A stretch of DNA of 27,783 nt from JBFMDN01 sp040753915. GTDB lineage: Bacteria > Desulfobacterota > Desulfomonilia > Desulfomonilales > Desulfomonilaceae. A program made the position numbers and the translations under genes. The first letter of the stretch is position 1. Every line of letters begins with the position of its first letter. Location: NCBI GenBank assembly GCA_040753915.1, contig JBFMDN010000073.1, positions 1 through 27,783 on the forward strand. Reading direction: 5' to 3'. The notes under the pieces are model-generated. The model was not told the DNA's origin. It did no database searches and saw only the letters and a list, made by a program, of their open reading frames with translations. This document shows, in pieces, positions 16,008 to 23,407 of this stretch.

Positions 16008-18227
16008 TCAGAAGATGGAGAACTTTGCCAGGAGGGCATTGGATTTGGCGATGGTCTCCTGTCTCAGTCGGGCGTATTCGCTGGCCTGCGCAGGCGAGCC
16101 ACACAACATCTCCGATCTTTCCAGAATTGACAACAGGGCAGAGAGGCTCTCGAAGACAAAGGGTACGCTTCCGGCGACTCCGGTGTCGGCTCTCATCAGG
16201 TTGGCTACCGAGTCCTGCGCAAAGGCCTTGCATTCCAGATTGAGACAAGGAGCGGTCCCATTCATAGCGCTCACAATGAGGGTGTACAAATCAGGGTCCG
16301 GCCGCTCCCGAACAATTGATTTGAGCTTCGAGAGCAGATCATCGGGTATTACACCTTTTTGGAAAAAGGAGAGGACCGATTCGCTTACGATCCTCGATGC
16401 ATGGCTCGGATACCAGAGCGAGCCGAGATCGATGTTTCGGACGGCAGGCCCGAATCTCGCTGAACCGCTCGGAACGAGGATGAAGATCCAATCGTCCTTG
16501 TAGATACATGCCCACTTCTTCGAGGTCATGAGCTCTGTAGCCAGGACGAAGCCACGCCTGTCAAGCATCGTGTCCAGAACCACGAGATCCACCCTGTTTT
16601 GTTCCAGGATACGCAATGCGTGTGATAAGGTCCTGGCATCGGCATGCATCACCGCAAAATATTCTCTGAAGATTTTGGACGAATACGCAACGTGAGCCCG
16701 GAGGTCAAAGAAGACTTTGATTCCCGGCACCCGGAGGAGAAGATAGTCCGCTGACTGGAAGGTTGAGAAGACGCGGCCGTGGATTCCGTTGCGAGTGAGG
16801 AACTCTACGGCCTCGCCAGCAACAAGATGAGACGTGACCATACGACTCACGAGCGGCCGCTCCTGCCTGGAGGGACTCGTAGGGTTTCCGGGGAGGTAGA
16901 GGCGTACAACAGAAGAATAGAGGGCCACTGCGAGGACAAGAACCCACAGAAACGCCAGCATACCGGCGAAGAAGCTCTGGCCGCGCCAGCGTGAGAGGCC
17001 GGGATGCCGATTCCAGAGCTCTTCTATCGTCTCAGTGAGGAGCATGGCCAGCGGAGGGATGAGGCTCAGTGCTGCGAAGAGGATTAGCCGTTGCCACAAG
17101 AAAACCAGGGGAATCATCATCCCTGCGATAGCGATTTCCAGGAATGGATCGATCCTGACCTGAAACTTCGTGAGTGATGCCACCGCGACTCTCAGTCCAC
17201 GAGAAGCGACGAACCATGATCCAAGGACCCCTAGTCCCCCAAGAAAGGCAAGGAACGGCAGGACGGAAAATGGTTTGAACAATCGGTCCTGGAAAACGCA
17301 CTCCCAGTCCAGAAGCGGGCGGTAGTCGTTCCACGGGTACTCCTCCTGGTACCCGATCAGCTTATCGAACGGTATCTTTGCGTTCTCGAGACCGAATGGA
17401 CTCGCTACAGCCACCAGACAAAGCGCGAGGCCCAGCGTGATCGTCCAGCCCAACACATCCGGCTTCTCTGCCGCCAAGGCTCCCGACCGCGTAACGGATT
17501 CGTTATCGCGCACGGCCGTGCCAGACAAGGACAGGACCTCCATTTTCTTGGCAAGCTCCAAGAGGATTCTCAGGCCGACAATTCCCAGTCCGAGCACGAA
17601 CGTGCCGTGAGAATTGGCCCAGAGAATCATGACTGAAAGAGCCCCGACCTGTCTCCACCTTCCCCATGATCGCGGTCCGTTCACTGTAGTCGCCATCAGC
17701 ACAAAGCAGAACATGCCAAAGTTCTCAGCTCGGATTCCCAGGAAAGGAGCCAAGCCGAGCACTCCCAGAGTGAGCGACAGCAACGACACATCGGGAGTAA
17801 TTCCCAGACTTCTGCATCGGAACCACAGGAGAGCGAGACATCCGAAAAGGAGTAGGCCCTTGGCGAGGAGAGGTCCCATCTCCTCCAACAGAGAATGAGA
17901 CCAGAACAGCAGCACGTGTGACAGCCATCCTCGATTCACGAATATCTCGCCCTCTCTGGTGAACGAAGAAGCGTCAGGAGCGGTGAGCCCGCGGCTCAGC
18001 GCTTCCCCCCCGCAACGAAGCGAGACAAACAGGTCCTCGTTGACCCGAGGCATGCCCCAGGCAATGAGAAACGCGGTAGCGAGACCAAGCATGAGCAAGA
18101 CTCGGTGCCATGTTCCTCGTGTGGGTCCAGCAGCCGTGATGGGATCTCGGTTAACGAATGGAACGGATCCGGTGGTCATGAGGGTTGCTCGTCTTCTTTC
18201 CGGGCGGTTGACAGTGGTGAAATGCAC
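16008..18227 (-). CDS. Large multipass membrane protein, GT-C glycosyltransferase-like
   Basis: About 739 residues. The first helix is near residues 42-60, followed by a polar segment with EDL (64-66), Asp85 and WL (101-102) in the order seen in PMT/ArnT-like GT-C enzymes, where an acidic pair after helix 1 is catalytic. Around ten further hydrophobic helices follow to about residue 460, then a soluble C-terminal domain (about 470-739), probably outside the membrane. In the family such enzymes move sugars from lipid carriers to periplasmic acceptors; that role here is inference from topology and the N-terminal pattern. The start is unsettled: GTG at 18227 or ATG at 18179. A TATAAT promoter lies upstream at 18294. 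No related sugar gene is adjacent. Confidence 0.7.
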   Translation of the reverse strand: MHFTTVNRPERRRATLMTTGSVPFVNRDPITAAGPTRGTWHRVLLMLGLATAFLIAWGMPRVNEDLFVSLRCGGEALSRGLTAPDASSFTREGEIFVNRGWLSHVLLFWSHSLLEEMGPLLAKGLLLFGCLALLWFRCRSLGITPDVSLLSLTLGVLGLAPFLGIRAENFGMFCFVLMATTVNGPRSWGRWRQVGALSVMILWANSHGTFVLGLGIVGLRILLELAKKMEVLSLSGTAVRDNESVTRSGALAAEKPDVLGWTITLGLALCLVAVASPFGLENAKIPFDKLIGYQEEYPWNDYRPLLDWECVFQDRLFKPFSVLPFLAFLGGLGVLGSWFVASRGLRVAVASLTKFQVRIDPFLEIAIAGMMIPLVFLWQRLILFAALSLIPPLAMLLTETIEELWNRHPGLSRWRGQSFFAGMLAFLWVLVLAVALYSSVVRLYLPGNPTSPSRQERPLVSRMVTSHLVAGEAVEFLTRNGIHGRVFSTFQSADYLLLRVPGIKVFFDLRAHVAYSSKIFREYFAVMHADARTLSHALRILEQNRVDLVVLDTMLDRRGFVLATELMTSKKWACIYKDDWIFILVPSGSARFGPAVRNIDLGSLWYPSHASRIVSESVLSFFQKGVIPDDLLSKLKSIVRERPDPDLYTLIVSAMNGTAPCLNLECKAFAQDSVANLMRADTGVAGSVPFVFESLSALLSILERSEMLCGSPAQASEYARLRQETIAKSNALLAKFSIF

Positions 18228-18240
18228 GCCCCACGGTAAG

Positions 18241-18272
18241 TGATCGGAACCACGAAACTTCCAATCCGATCA
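18241..18272. promoter_or_regulatory. Inverted repeat in the leader of the GT-C-like gene
   Basis: TGATCGGA (18241-18248) and TCCGATCA (18265-18272) form a perfect 8-bp inverted repeat with a 16-nt gap. It falls between the predicted start point (about 18287) and the start codon of the minus-strand gene, so it could be an operator or an RNA hairpin close to the ribosome site. Confidence 0.45.
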
Positions 18273-18293
18273 TGAAAGTCTCTTGGGAACCTG

Positions 18294-18321
18294 ATTATAA
18301 CGCGGACAGGCGTGGGCGCAA
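18294..18321 (-). promoter_or_regulatory. Sigma-70 promoter of the GT-C-like gene
   Basis: On the minus strand, TTGCGC (18316-18321), a 16-bp spacer and a perfect TATAAT (18294-18299). The -10 box is strong, the -35 weak. Confidence 0.55.
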
Positions 18322-18405
18322 CAAGAGTTTTGCGCTGCAATGGCCTGTGGGCGTCAGGGCAAGGCATTGATAGAAAACCACAAAACTGGGATTGCCTGTG
18401 GATGT

Positions 18406-18421
18406 GCAAGAAATTTATTGC
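18406..18421. promoter_or_regulatory. Candidate enhancer-binding palindrome upstream of the sigma-54 promoter
   Basis: GCAAGAAATTTATTGC is a 16-bp palindrome with one mismatched pair. It lies 109 bp upstream of the -24 element, within the usual distance for sites bound by sigma-54 activators. The role is inferred from position only; no activator gene is in the window. Confidence 0.4.
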
Positions 18422-18530
18422 GGACGGGGGATCGTTCGGTGTGCGGAAGGGGATCTGCTTCGAGGGGAAGAGTGGCCTAACTGTGGAAGATCTGTTAAAA
18501 TACCGTCAATTGTTCGTGGCCCGTCGAAAG

Positions 18531-18545
18531 TGGCACAACTCTTGC
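18531..18545 (+). promoter_or_regulatory. Sigma-54 (-24/-12) promoter of the redox operon
   Basis: TGGCAC at 18531-18536, a 5-nt spacer and TTGC at 18542-18545 match the RpoN consensus TGGCAC-N5-TTGC exactly, with GG at 18532-18533 and GC at 18544-18545. The predicted start is near 18557, about 165 nt before the TauE/SafE gene. Such promoters need an AAA+ activator, so the operon is expected to be switched on by a specific signal. Confidence 0.82.
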
Positions 18546-18722
18546 CTGTTATCGGTAGTCGGTGTTCAGTGGTCCGATTACGGATGGCCGGTCGAGCGAT
18601 TCAAAACCCTGTAGTCTGATTGCAGAGCGGAGGTACCTGAATCCAGGCGAAGAGGCCTGGGACCAGGCGCCGTGAACAGTCCGAGCGCACCGGCAGGAAG
18701 AACGCATGTTATGGAGGATGAA

Positions 18723-19883
18723 ATGAAGCGTGGGACGTGGGTGACGATCGGTCTGATCGCGGCTGTGGCAGTGATGGCTTGTCTTCTGGTGGCTTCTCCT
18801 GCCTCCGCGGACAAACTGCAAGACGCGATTGCAAAGACACCCCAAGGAACGGGACAAGGGCACATCGATTCAAATGCGACCAAAGGATTCATGGGCATCC
18901 CAGGTGCCCCCAACACCTTCTGGCTCTACGGAATCCTGTGGGGGATGTGGGTCGGCTGGATCTTTTCCACAGTGGGAGCGTTTGGAGGCATCATGGCCGG
19001 CGTGGGGCATGTGTCGGTCTTCGGGCTCGGGGATTATGCTGCGGCCTTCAAGAAGACGAGCCCGACCCTCAACAAGCTCCTTACGGATTCCATCAGAACG
19101 AGTAACCAGTACCTGGTCGGACTCTCGGCGTTTTTGTCATCGTTGAGCTACTATCGCATGGGACGGCTCGTGCTTCCTCTCGGCCTGTGTCTGGCAGGAG
19201 GGGGAATCCTCGGTGCCTATCTCATTCCGGTGTTGACTGCTGGCAAGATCAATCTGCGTGCATACCAGGGATTCTTCGGTCTGATCGTGCTCCTCATCGG
19301 GGCGTTTCTCTATTACGAAACCACGGAAAGGGGTCAGAAGAATAAGAAAGCTGCCAAGGCCGCTGCGGCAGCCTTTGAGAACGAGCACGTTAAGGGGGCA
19401 GCCACGACGACCTCAGAGGCGGAACGAGGGGTTCGCGTGATTTCGTGGGGAATATCGAGAATCGTTTTCACCTTCTACGGGGTGGAGTTTTCTTTCAACC
19501 CCATATGGCCCATTGTCGGTGGATTCGCGATCGCCGCTATTTCGTCGTTTATTGGGGTCGGCGGTGGATTCCTTTACGTTCCCTTTTTGACCTCTGTTGT
19601 GGGCTTGCCCATGTATGTGGTGGCAGGGACCTCAGCCCTCGCAGTCTTGGTAAGCATGATCACCTCCATTTTTTCGTACATGTTCGTCAAGGGCATCCCG
19701 GTAGACTTCGTTCTGATTGGGACGGAATTGGTGGGAGTCTTCGTAGGTTCGATCGTTGGCCCGTACACATCCAAGTATATCCCGGACATCTGGCTCAAAA
19801 GAATCTTTGTAGTCTTAGCAATTTACGTAGGCGTCGGGTACACCCTGCGAGGCTTCTACGGAATCAGAATCCCAGGCGTGTGA
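18723..19883 (+). CDS. TauE/SafE-family sulfite exporter-like permease
   Basis: Members of this family export or take up small anions such as sulfite, sulfoacetate or other sulfonates across the inner membrane. The start ATG at 18723 has GGAGG 5 nt upstream (18713-18717), giving 386 residues. There is an N-terminal signal-like helix ending in ASPASA (about residues 8-30), a short outside segment, then about eight helices in two halves separated by a charged cytoplasmic stretch rich in Lys/Ala (about 205-235). The second half has the family signature IGVGGGFLYVP; the first half keeps a degenerate counterpart, FGGIMAGVGH. First gene after the sigma-54 promoter. The next genes are redox enzymes, which suggests it exports a product of theirs, possibly sulfite. 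Family firm, substrate inferred. Confidence 0.92.
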   Translation: MKRGTWVTIGLIAAVAVMACLLVASPASADKLQDAIAKTPQGTGQGHIDSNATKGFMGIPGAPNTFWLYGILWGMWVGWIFSTVGAFGGIMAGVGHVSVFGLGDYAAAFKKTSPTLNKLLTDSIRTSNQYLVGLSAFLSSLSYYRMGRLVLPLGLCLAGGGILGAYLIPVLTAGKINLRAYQGFFGLIVLLIGAFLYYETTERGQKNKKAAKAAAAAFENEHVKGAATTTSEAERGVRVISWGISRIVFTFYGVEFSFNPIWPIVGGFAIAAISSFIGVGGGFLYVPFLTSVVGLPMYVVAGTSALAVLVSMITSIFSYMFVKGIPVDFVLIGTELVGVFVGSIVGPYTSKYIPDIWLKRIFVVLAIYVGVGYTLRGFYGIRIPGV

Positions 19884-19902
19884 GAGATTGACAACAATTC
19901 GG

Positions 19903-19923
19903 GGGGCCGCTCTCGTCGGCCCC
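19903..19923 (+). promoter_or_regulatory. Intercistronic GC hairpin between the first two operon genes
   Basis: GGGGCCG (19903-19909) pairs perfectly with CGGCCCC (19917-19923) around a 7-nt loop, 14 nt before the next start codon and without a T run. It may stabilise mRNA ends or set the relative expression of the genes. Confidence 0.5.
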
Positions 19924-19936
19924 AACGGTCCCGATC

Positions 19937-20497
19937 ATGGAAATGCATCCCGCTTACCTGCTCCTCGATCCCTTCCTGATCTGGAGCTACCGGATCACAG
20001 GGATAGGCTTGCTCGATTTTTTCATGGGAACCTTCTGCCTCGCGTTGATCGCGTTGACCGTGGGAGAGATCACCATTTCCCTGCTGTTTCTTATCAACAG
20101 GAGGCATATCGACGCGGTCAACAATGAGGTGGAACAGTACAGGAATCTGAGCTTCGATGCCTTGAAAGCCAAGAATAAGGCCGCGTTCAAAGCAGCAAAC
20201 AACCTGGCTAATGACGCGTTCGGCAAATCGTTCTTCATGCAGATTGCACTTTCGGCAGGTTTTCTCTGGCCTATTTTTTTTGCTCTGGCTTGGATGGATT
20301 ACCGATTCGCCGACGTGGAGTTCAATCTTCTCTTCAGTGAATACTCCATGGGGTATGTTGGGGTATTCATTGTGGTCTACATAGCGGCGTACCTGATATT
20401 CAGGCGCGTCAAACGTCATTTACCGTTTTTCAAGCACGTCAAAGCCACCCTGGATACTTACGGAGAGCTTCCCGGTCGTGTCGAGGGAAGGCTTTGA
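19937..20497 (+). CDS. Three-helix inner-membrane protein, EMC3/DUF106-like topology
   Basis: A 186-residue protein with three predicted membrane helices, about residues 24-54, 96-120 and 138-158. Between helices 1 and 2 lies a charged, helical, Ala/Lys/Asn-rich segment (about 56-94). This order (helix, cytoplasmic coiled segment, two helices) is that of DUF106/EMC3 proteins, distant relatives of the insertase YidC. The match is to topology and general composition, so the family call is weak. The ATG at 19937 is followed two codons later by another ATG, and neither has a clear ribosome site; translation may depend on coupling or on the hairpin at 19903. It sits in the sigma-54 operon and could assist membrane insertion of, or partner with, the TauE/SafE protein; this is speculation. 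Confidence 0.75.
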   Translation: MEMHPAYLLLDPFLIWSYRITGIGLLDFFMGTFCLALIALTVGEITISLLFLINRRHIDAVNNEVEQYRNLSFDALKAKNKAAFKAANNLANDAFGKSFFMQIALSAGFLWPIFFALAWMDYRFADVEFNLLFSEYSMGYVGVFIVVYIAAYLIFRRVKRHLPFFKHVKATLDTYGELPGRVEGRL

Positions 20498-20503
20498 TCA
20501 TGT

Positions 20504-20549
20504 GATTTCTTCTAAGAAATCGGCAAGACCTTGAAAGAAGCTCCTTCTT
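20504..20549 (+). promoter_or_regulatory. Two tandem hairpins upstream of the molybdoenzyme gene
   Basis: GATTTCTT/AAGAAATC at 20504-20521 and AAGAAG/CTTCTT at 20535-20549, each perfect with a short loop, in a 164-nt leader between genes. No T run follows either, so they are not classic terminators. They may be RNA processing or stability elements. Confidence 0.4.
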
Positions 20550-20661
20550 GGAGACCCAAATATATCTGGATGGCACCGGAACCCTTGGTGCGGATGACCC
20601 TTCTTCGCAGGTCGCCTGCACGGTTACGGACCAACACACCGGTGAGCGAAAGGGAAGACAT

Positions 20662-22755
20662 ATGACGGAAGCAGTCAAGAAGACCGTATACAGCGTCTGT
20701 GCCATGTGCACGGTGCGCTGCCCCATTGAGATAGAGGTCGAAAACAATCAAGTCAAAAAGATCTGGGGCAATCCCCACGTTCTGGGCGGACGGTACCTCT
20801 GCCCTCGGGGCGCTGCCGGCAAGGTGTTCGAGAACGACACCGAAAGACTCCAGCATCCCATGATGAGGGTCGGCGAGCGCGGCGAGGGTAAATGGAGAAA
20901 AGTCACCTGGGAAGAAGCTCTGGATTACGTCGCGGAAAAGCTCAACAAGATCAGAGAGGAATACGGGGGCGAGAGTATCGTTCTCGGGGACAGGGGCGGC
21001 GGCTTCACTGACATGCAGAAAGCCTTCATCAAAGCCCTTGGCTCCCCAAACTATTTCAACCATCACGGTGCGTGCTCGAACAGTGTCCACAACGCCCACA
21101 ATGCCATTGCAGGCCACCGCCGCAACACCGTGTCCTACGACTATAAGAACTGCCGGTACATAGTCCTCTATGGCAGGAACATGTTGGAGTCTATCGGCAC
21201 AAAAGAAGCGAAGGACTTTATTGACGCACTCGAGCGCGGTATGAAGTTCACCCACATCGATACCCGATGGAATTATACCGCGGCCAAGTCACACAGGTTT
21301 CTCGTGATTCGACCGGGAACGGATTACGCGTTCAACCTTGCTCTGATCAACGTAATTCTGAAGGAAAAGCTGTACGACGCGGAGTTCGTGGAGCGTTGGG
21401 TGCTAGGCCTGCGGGAGCTCGAGGAGTTCATCGTTCCCTATACCCCCGAATGGGCCGAGAAGGAAACCGGAATCCCTGCAAAAGAGATCGTGGCGGTAGC
21501 CCACGAGGTATCAAGCCACAAGCCGGCTGTGATCTTTAACCAAGGATGGATGACAGCGTGGACAGAGACGGACTACTACTTCAGAAGGTCGATCTACATC
21601 CTGACAGCCCTCATGGGTGCGTACGAAGCGAAGGGTGGGCTGTTGTTTAACAAAGGCGAGGCTGCAGCGGGGTACAAGCCGGTGAAAATGCTGGCATCCT
21701 TGCCGCCTGCAGTGAAGGCAAAGAGATTTGATGGCGTAGGATGGAAGTACAAGCACCTGTCCGCAGACTACGGACTCGCTCAGATGCTGCCACACGCCAT
21801 TCTCAATGAGGATCCTTACCCGGTCAAGGCATTCATTTGTTATCGCTTCGATCCACTGTCCTCGTTCCCGGACCCGGAAGCGTACCTGGAAGGCCTCAAG
21901 AAGCTCGACCTGCTCGTCTCCATTGACGTGAACTATAGCCATATAGGCTGGTACGCGGATGTGATCCTGCCCGAAGCCACTTATCTGGAACGGACTGACC
22001 CGGTGCTCGTCAAGAAGGGCGCCAAGCCCGCCCTGTGGCTGAGAAGGCAGGCTGTGGAGCCAAAGTATGATTCGAAGCCGAAATGGTGGATATTCAAGCA
22101 GTTGGCAGATCGGCTCGGCATTGGCGAGTACTTCCCCTACAACACCATCGAGGAGCTTATCCAGTGGCAGCTCCAGGACACCGGTATCTCACTCTCCGAC
22201 TTCGACGCCAAAGGGATTGTACAACTGTCCGACAAGGAGATACTCTGGGATCGCGAATCGGGACTCAAGTTCAACACCCCATCCGGCAAGATAGAGCTGG
22301 TGTCAAGCATGCTCGAGGACAATGGCATCCCGTCTTTTCCTCCCTATGAGAGTCCCAAGTCTCCGCCTGAAGGACACTATCGTCTCCTCACCGGGAAGAT
22401 CGCTGTCCACACGCAGGGCACGTCGCTGAACAATCTCTACCTGAATGAAATCCAGTCCGAAAACACGCTTTGGATCAATAGCACAGAGGCAAAGAAGCTG
22501 GGGATAAAGACAGGAGACCTCGTGGAGGTGAGCGCCAACGGGGTGAAACATACCATAAAGGCGTCCGTCACCGATTACATCCACCCGGAAGCGGTGTACA
22601 CCTTGCACGGGTACGGGAGGGAAATCCCTCTTCAGACGAGAGCTTACAAGAAAGGCATGCGAGACAACATCTTCATGAAGGGCCTGCTCAAGGTCGCGAT
22701 AGGCGGCAACTGCCCGATCACCGATTGCTTCGTACGCGTGCGCAAAGTTTCATAG
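20662..22755 (+). CDS. Molybdopterin oxidoreductase, thiosulfate/polysulfide reductase-type (PhsA/PsrA-like), cytoplasmic
   Basis: A 697-residue DMSO-reductase family catalytic subunit with bis-MGD. The [4Fe-4S] site is Cys13, Cys16, Cys20 and Cys47 (CAMCTVRC ... LCPRG), with Arg rather than the Lys of formate dehydrogenases after the last Cys. The likely Mo ligand is Cys138 in HHGACSNS. PhsA/PsrA-like segments occur along the chain: GSPNYF, YADVILPEATYLER, TPSGKIEL and GKIAVHTQGTS. The ATG at 20662 follows AAAGGGA and leaves no Tat signal; the frame open to 20548 encodes none either, so the enzyme is probably cytoplasmic, unlike PhsA and PsrA. The following genes supply electron transfer subunits. 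Thiosulfate, polysulfide, tetrathionate or another oxyanion are possible substrates. Confidence 0.9.
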   Translation: MTEAVKKTVYSVCAMCTVRCPIEIEVENNQVKKIWGNPHVLGGRYLCPRGAAGKVFENDTERLQHPMMRVGERGEGKWRKVTWEEALDYVAEKLNKIREEYGGESIVLGDRGGGFTDMQKAFIKALGSPNYFNHHGACSNSVHNAHNAIAGHRRNTVSYDYKNCRYIVLYGRNMLESIGTKEAKDFIDALERGMKFTHIDTRWNYTAAKSHRFLVIRPGTDYAFNLALINVILKEKLYDAEFVERWVLGLRELEEFIVPYTPEWAEKETGIPAKEIVAVAHEVSSHKPAVIFNQGWMTAWTETDYYFRRSIYILTALMGAYEAKGGLLFNKGEAAAGYKPVKMLASLPPAVKAKRFDGVGWKYKHLSADYGLAQMLPHAILNEDPYPVKAFICYRFDPLSSFPDPEAYLEGLKKLDLLVSIDVNYSHIGWYADVILPEATYLERTDPVLVKKGAKPALWLRRQAVEPKYDSKPKWWIFKQLADRLGIGEYFPYNTIEELIQWQLQDTGISLSDFDAKGIVQLSDKEILWDRESGLKFNTPSGKIELVSSMLEDNGIPSFPPYESPKSPPEGHYRLLTGKIAVHTQGTSLNNLYLNEIQSENTLWINSTEAKKLGIKTGDLVEVSANGVKHTIKASVTDYIHPEAVYTLHGYGREIPLQTRAYKKGMRDNIFMKGLLKVAIGGNCPITDCFVRVRKVS

Positions 22756-22785
22756 CCGGCTACGGCCCAGGAGGATACACCAGCA

Positions 22786-23295
22786 ATGAGCGACTACTAT
22801 ATTTATCAGGATCAAAACAGGTGCATAGGCTGTAGAGCTTGCGAGCTCCATTGCAAGACTCAGAACGATGTCACTGTAGGTGCGAGCTTCGGGAAGATCA
22901 TACCGGTGGGCCCTCGCGTCGTTGGAGGCGTTCCCCGGATGCAATTCATCTTTATGCCCTGCTTCCACTGCGAGCAGCCGTGGTGCGTGTCTGCCTGTCC
23001 CACGGGCGCCATGTCCCGACGTGAAAAGGACGGCATCGTGAGCGTCAATCCAGAGACGTGTATCGGCTGCAAGGCGTGCATCACTGCATGCCCTTGGGGA
23101 GCAGTGCAGTGGAACCCGAAGATAGGCAGGGTGTTTAAGTGCGATTACTGCAAGGATCGGATCGACGAAGGGCTTGAGCCTGCCTGTGTCACCGGCTGCA
23201 CCACTGCGGCTTTGAAGTGGGTGAGCCCGTCGGACTCATCCGCTGACAGAAGGAAGAAATTTGCTGCAAAGATTGCAAAGAACAAGCCCGTGTAG
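22786..23295 (+). CDS. Four-cluster ferredoxin subunit (PsrB/DmsB/NrfC-like)
   Basis: Electron-transfer partner of the molybdoenzyme. The 169 residues hold sixteen Cys in four [4Fe-4S] sets: CIGCRACELHC at 13-23, CFHCEQPWCVSACP at about 65-78, CIGCKACITACP at about 93-104, and the CDYC plus CVTGC groups at about 119-140. This interleaved arrangement is that of the PsrB/DmsB/PhsB family. There is no signal peptide, in keeping with a cytoplasmic complex. The ATG at 22786 follows AGGAGG by about 11 nt. It starts 30 nt after the molybdoenzyme stop. Normally this subunit hands electrons to or from an NrfD/PsrC membrane protein; none follows here, and the next gene is an NAD(P)H flavoprotein instead. 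Confidence 0.95.
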   Translation: MSDYYIYQDQNRCIGCRACELHCKTQNDVTVGASFGKIIPVGPRVVGGVPRMQFIFMPCFHCEQPWCVSACPTGAMSRREKDGIVSVNPETCIGCKACITACPWGAVQWNPKIGRVFKCDYCKDRIDEGLEPACVTGCTTAALKWVSPSDSSADRRKKFAAKIAKNKPV

Positions 23296-23407
23296 CAGAC
23301 TACAGTATAGGGCGATTGTACGGCTGACATGGAGAGACCATGGAGACTGAAGCGAGCGGTCCATTCGCCGAAAAACACTTCTGCAACGCCCTAGAGGATT
23401 AATCATT

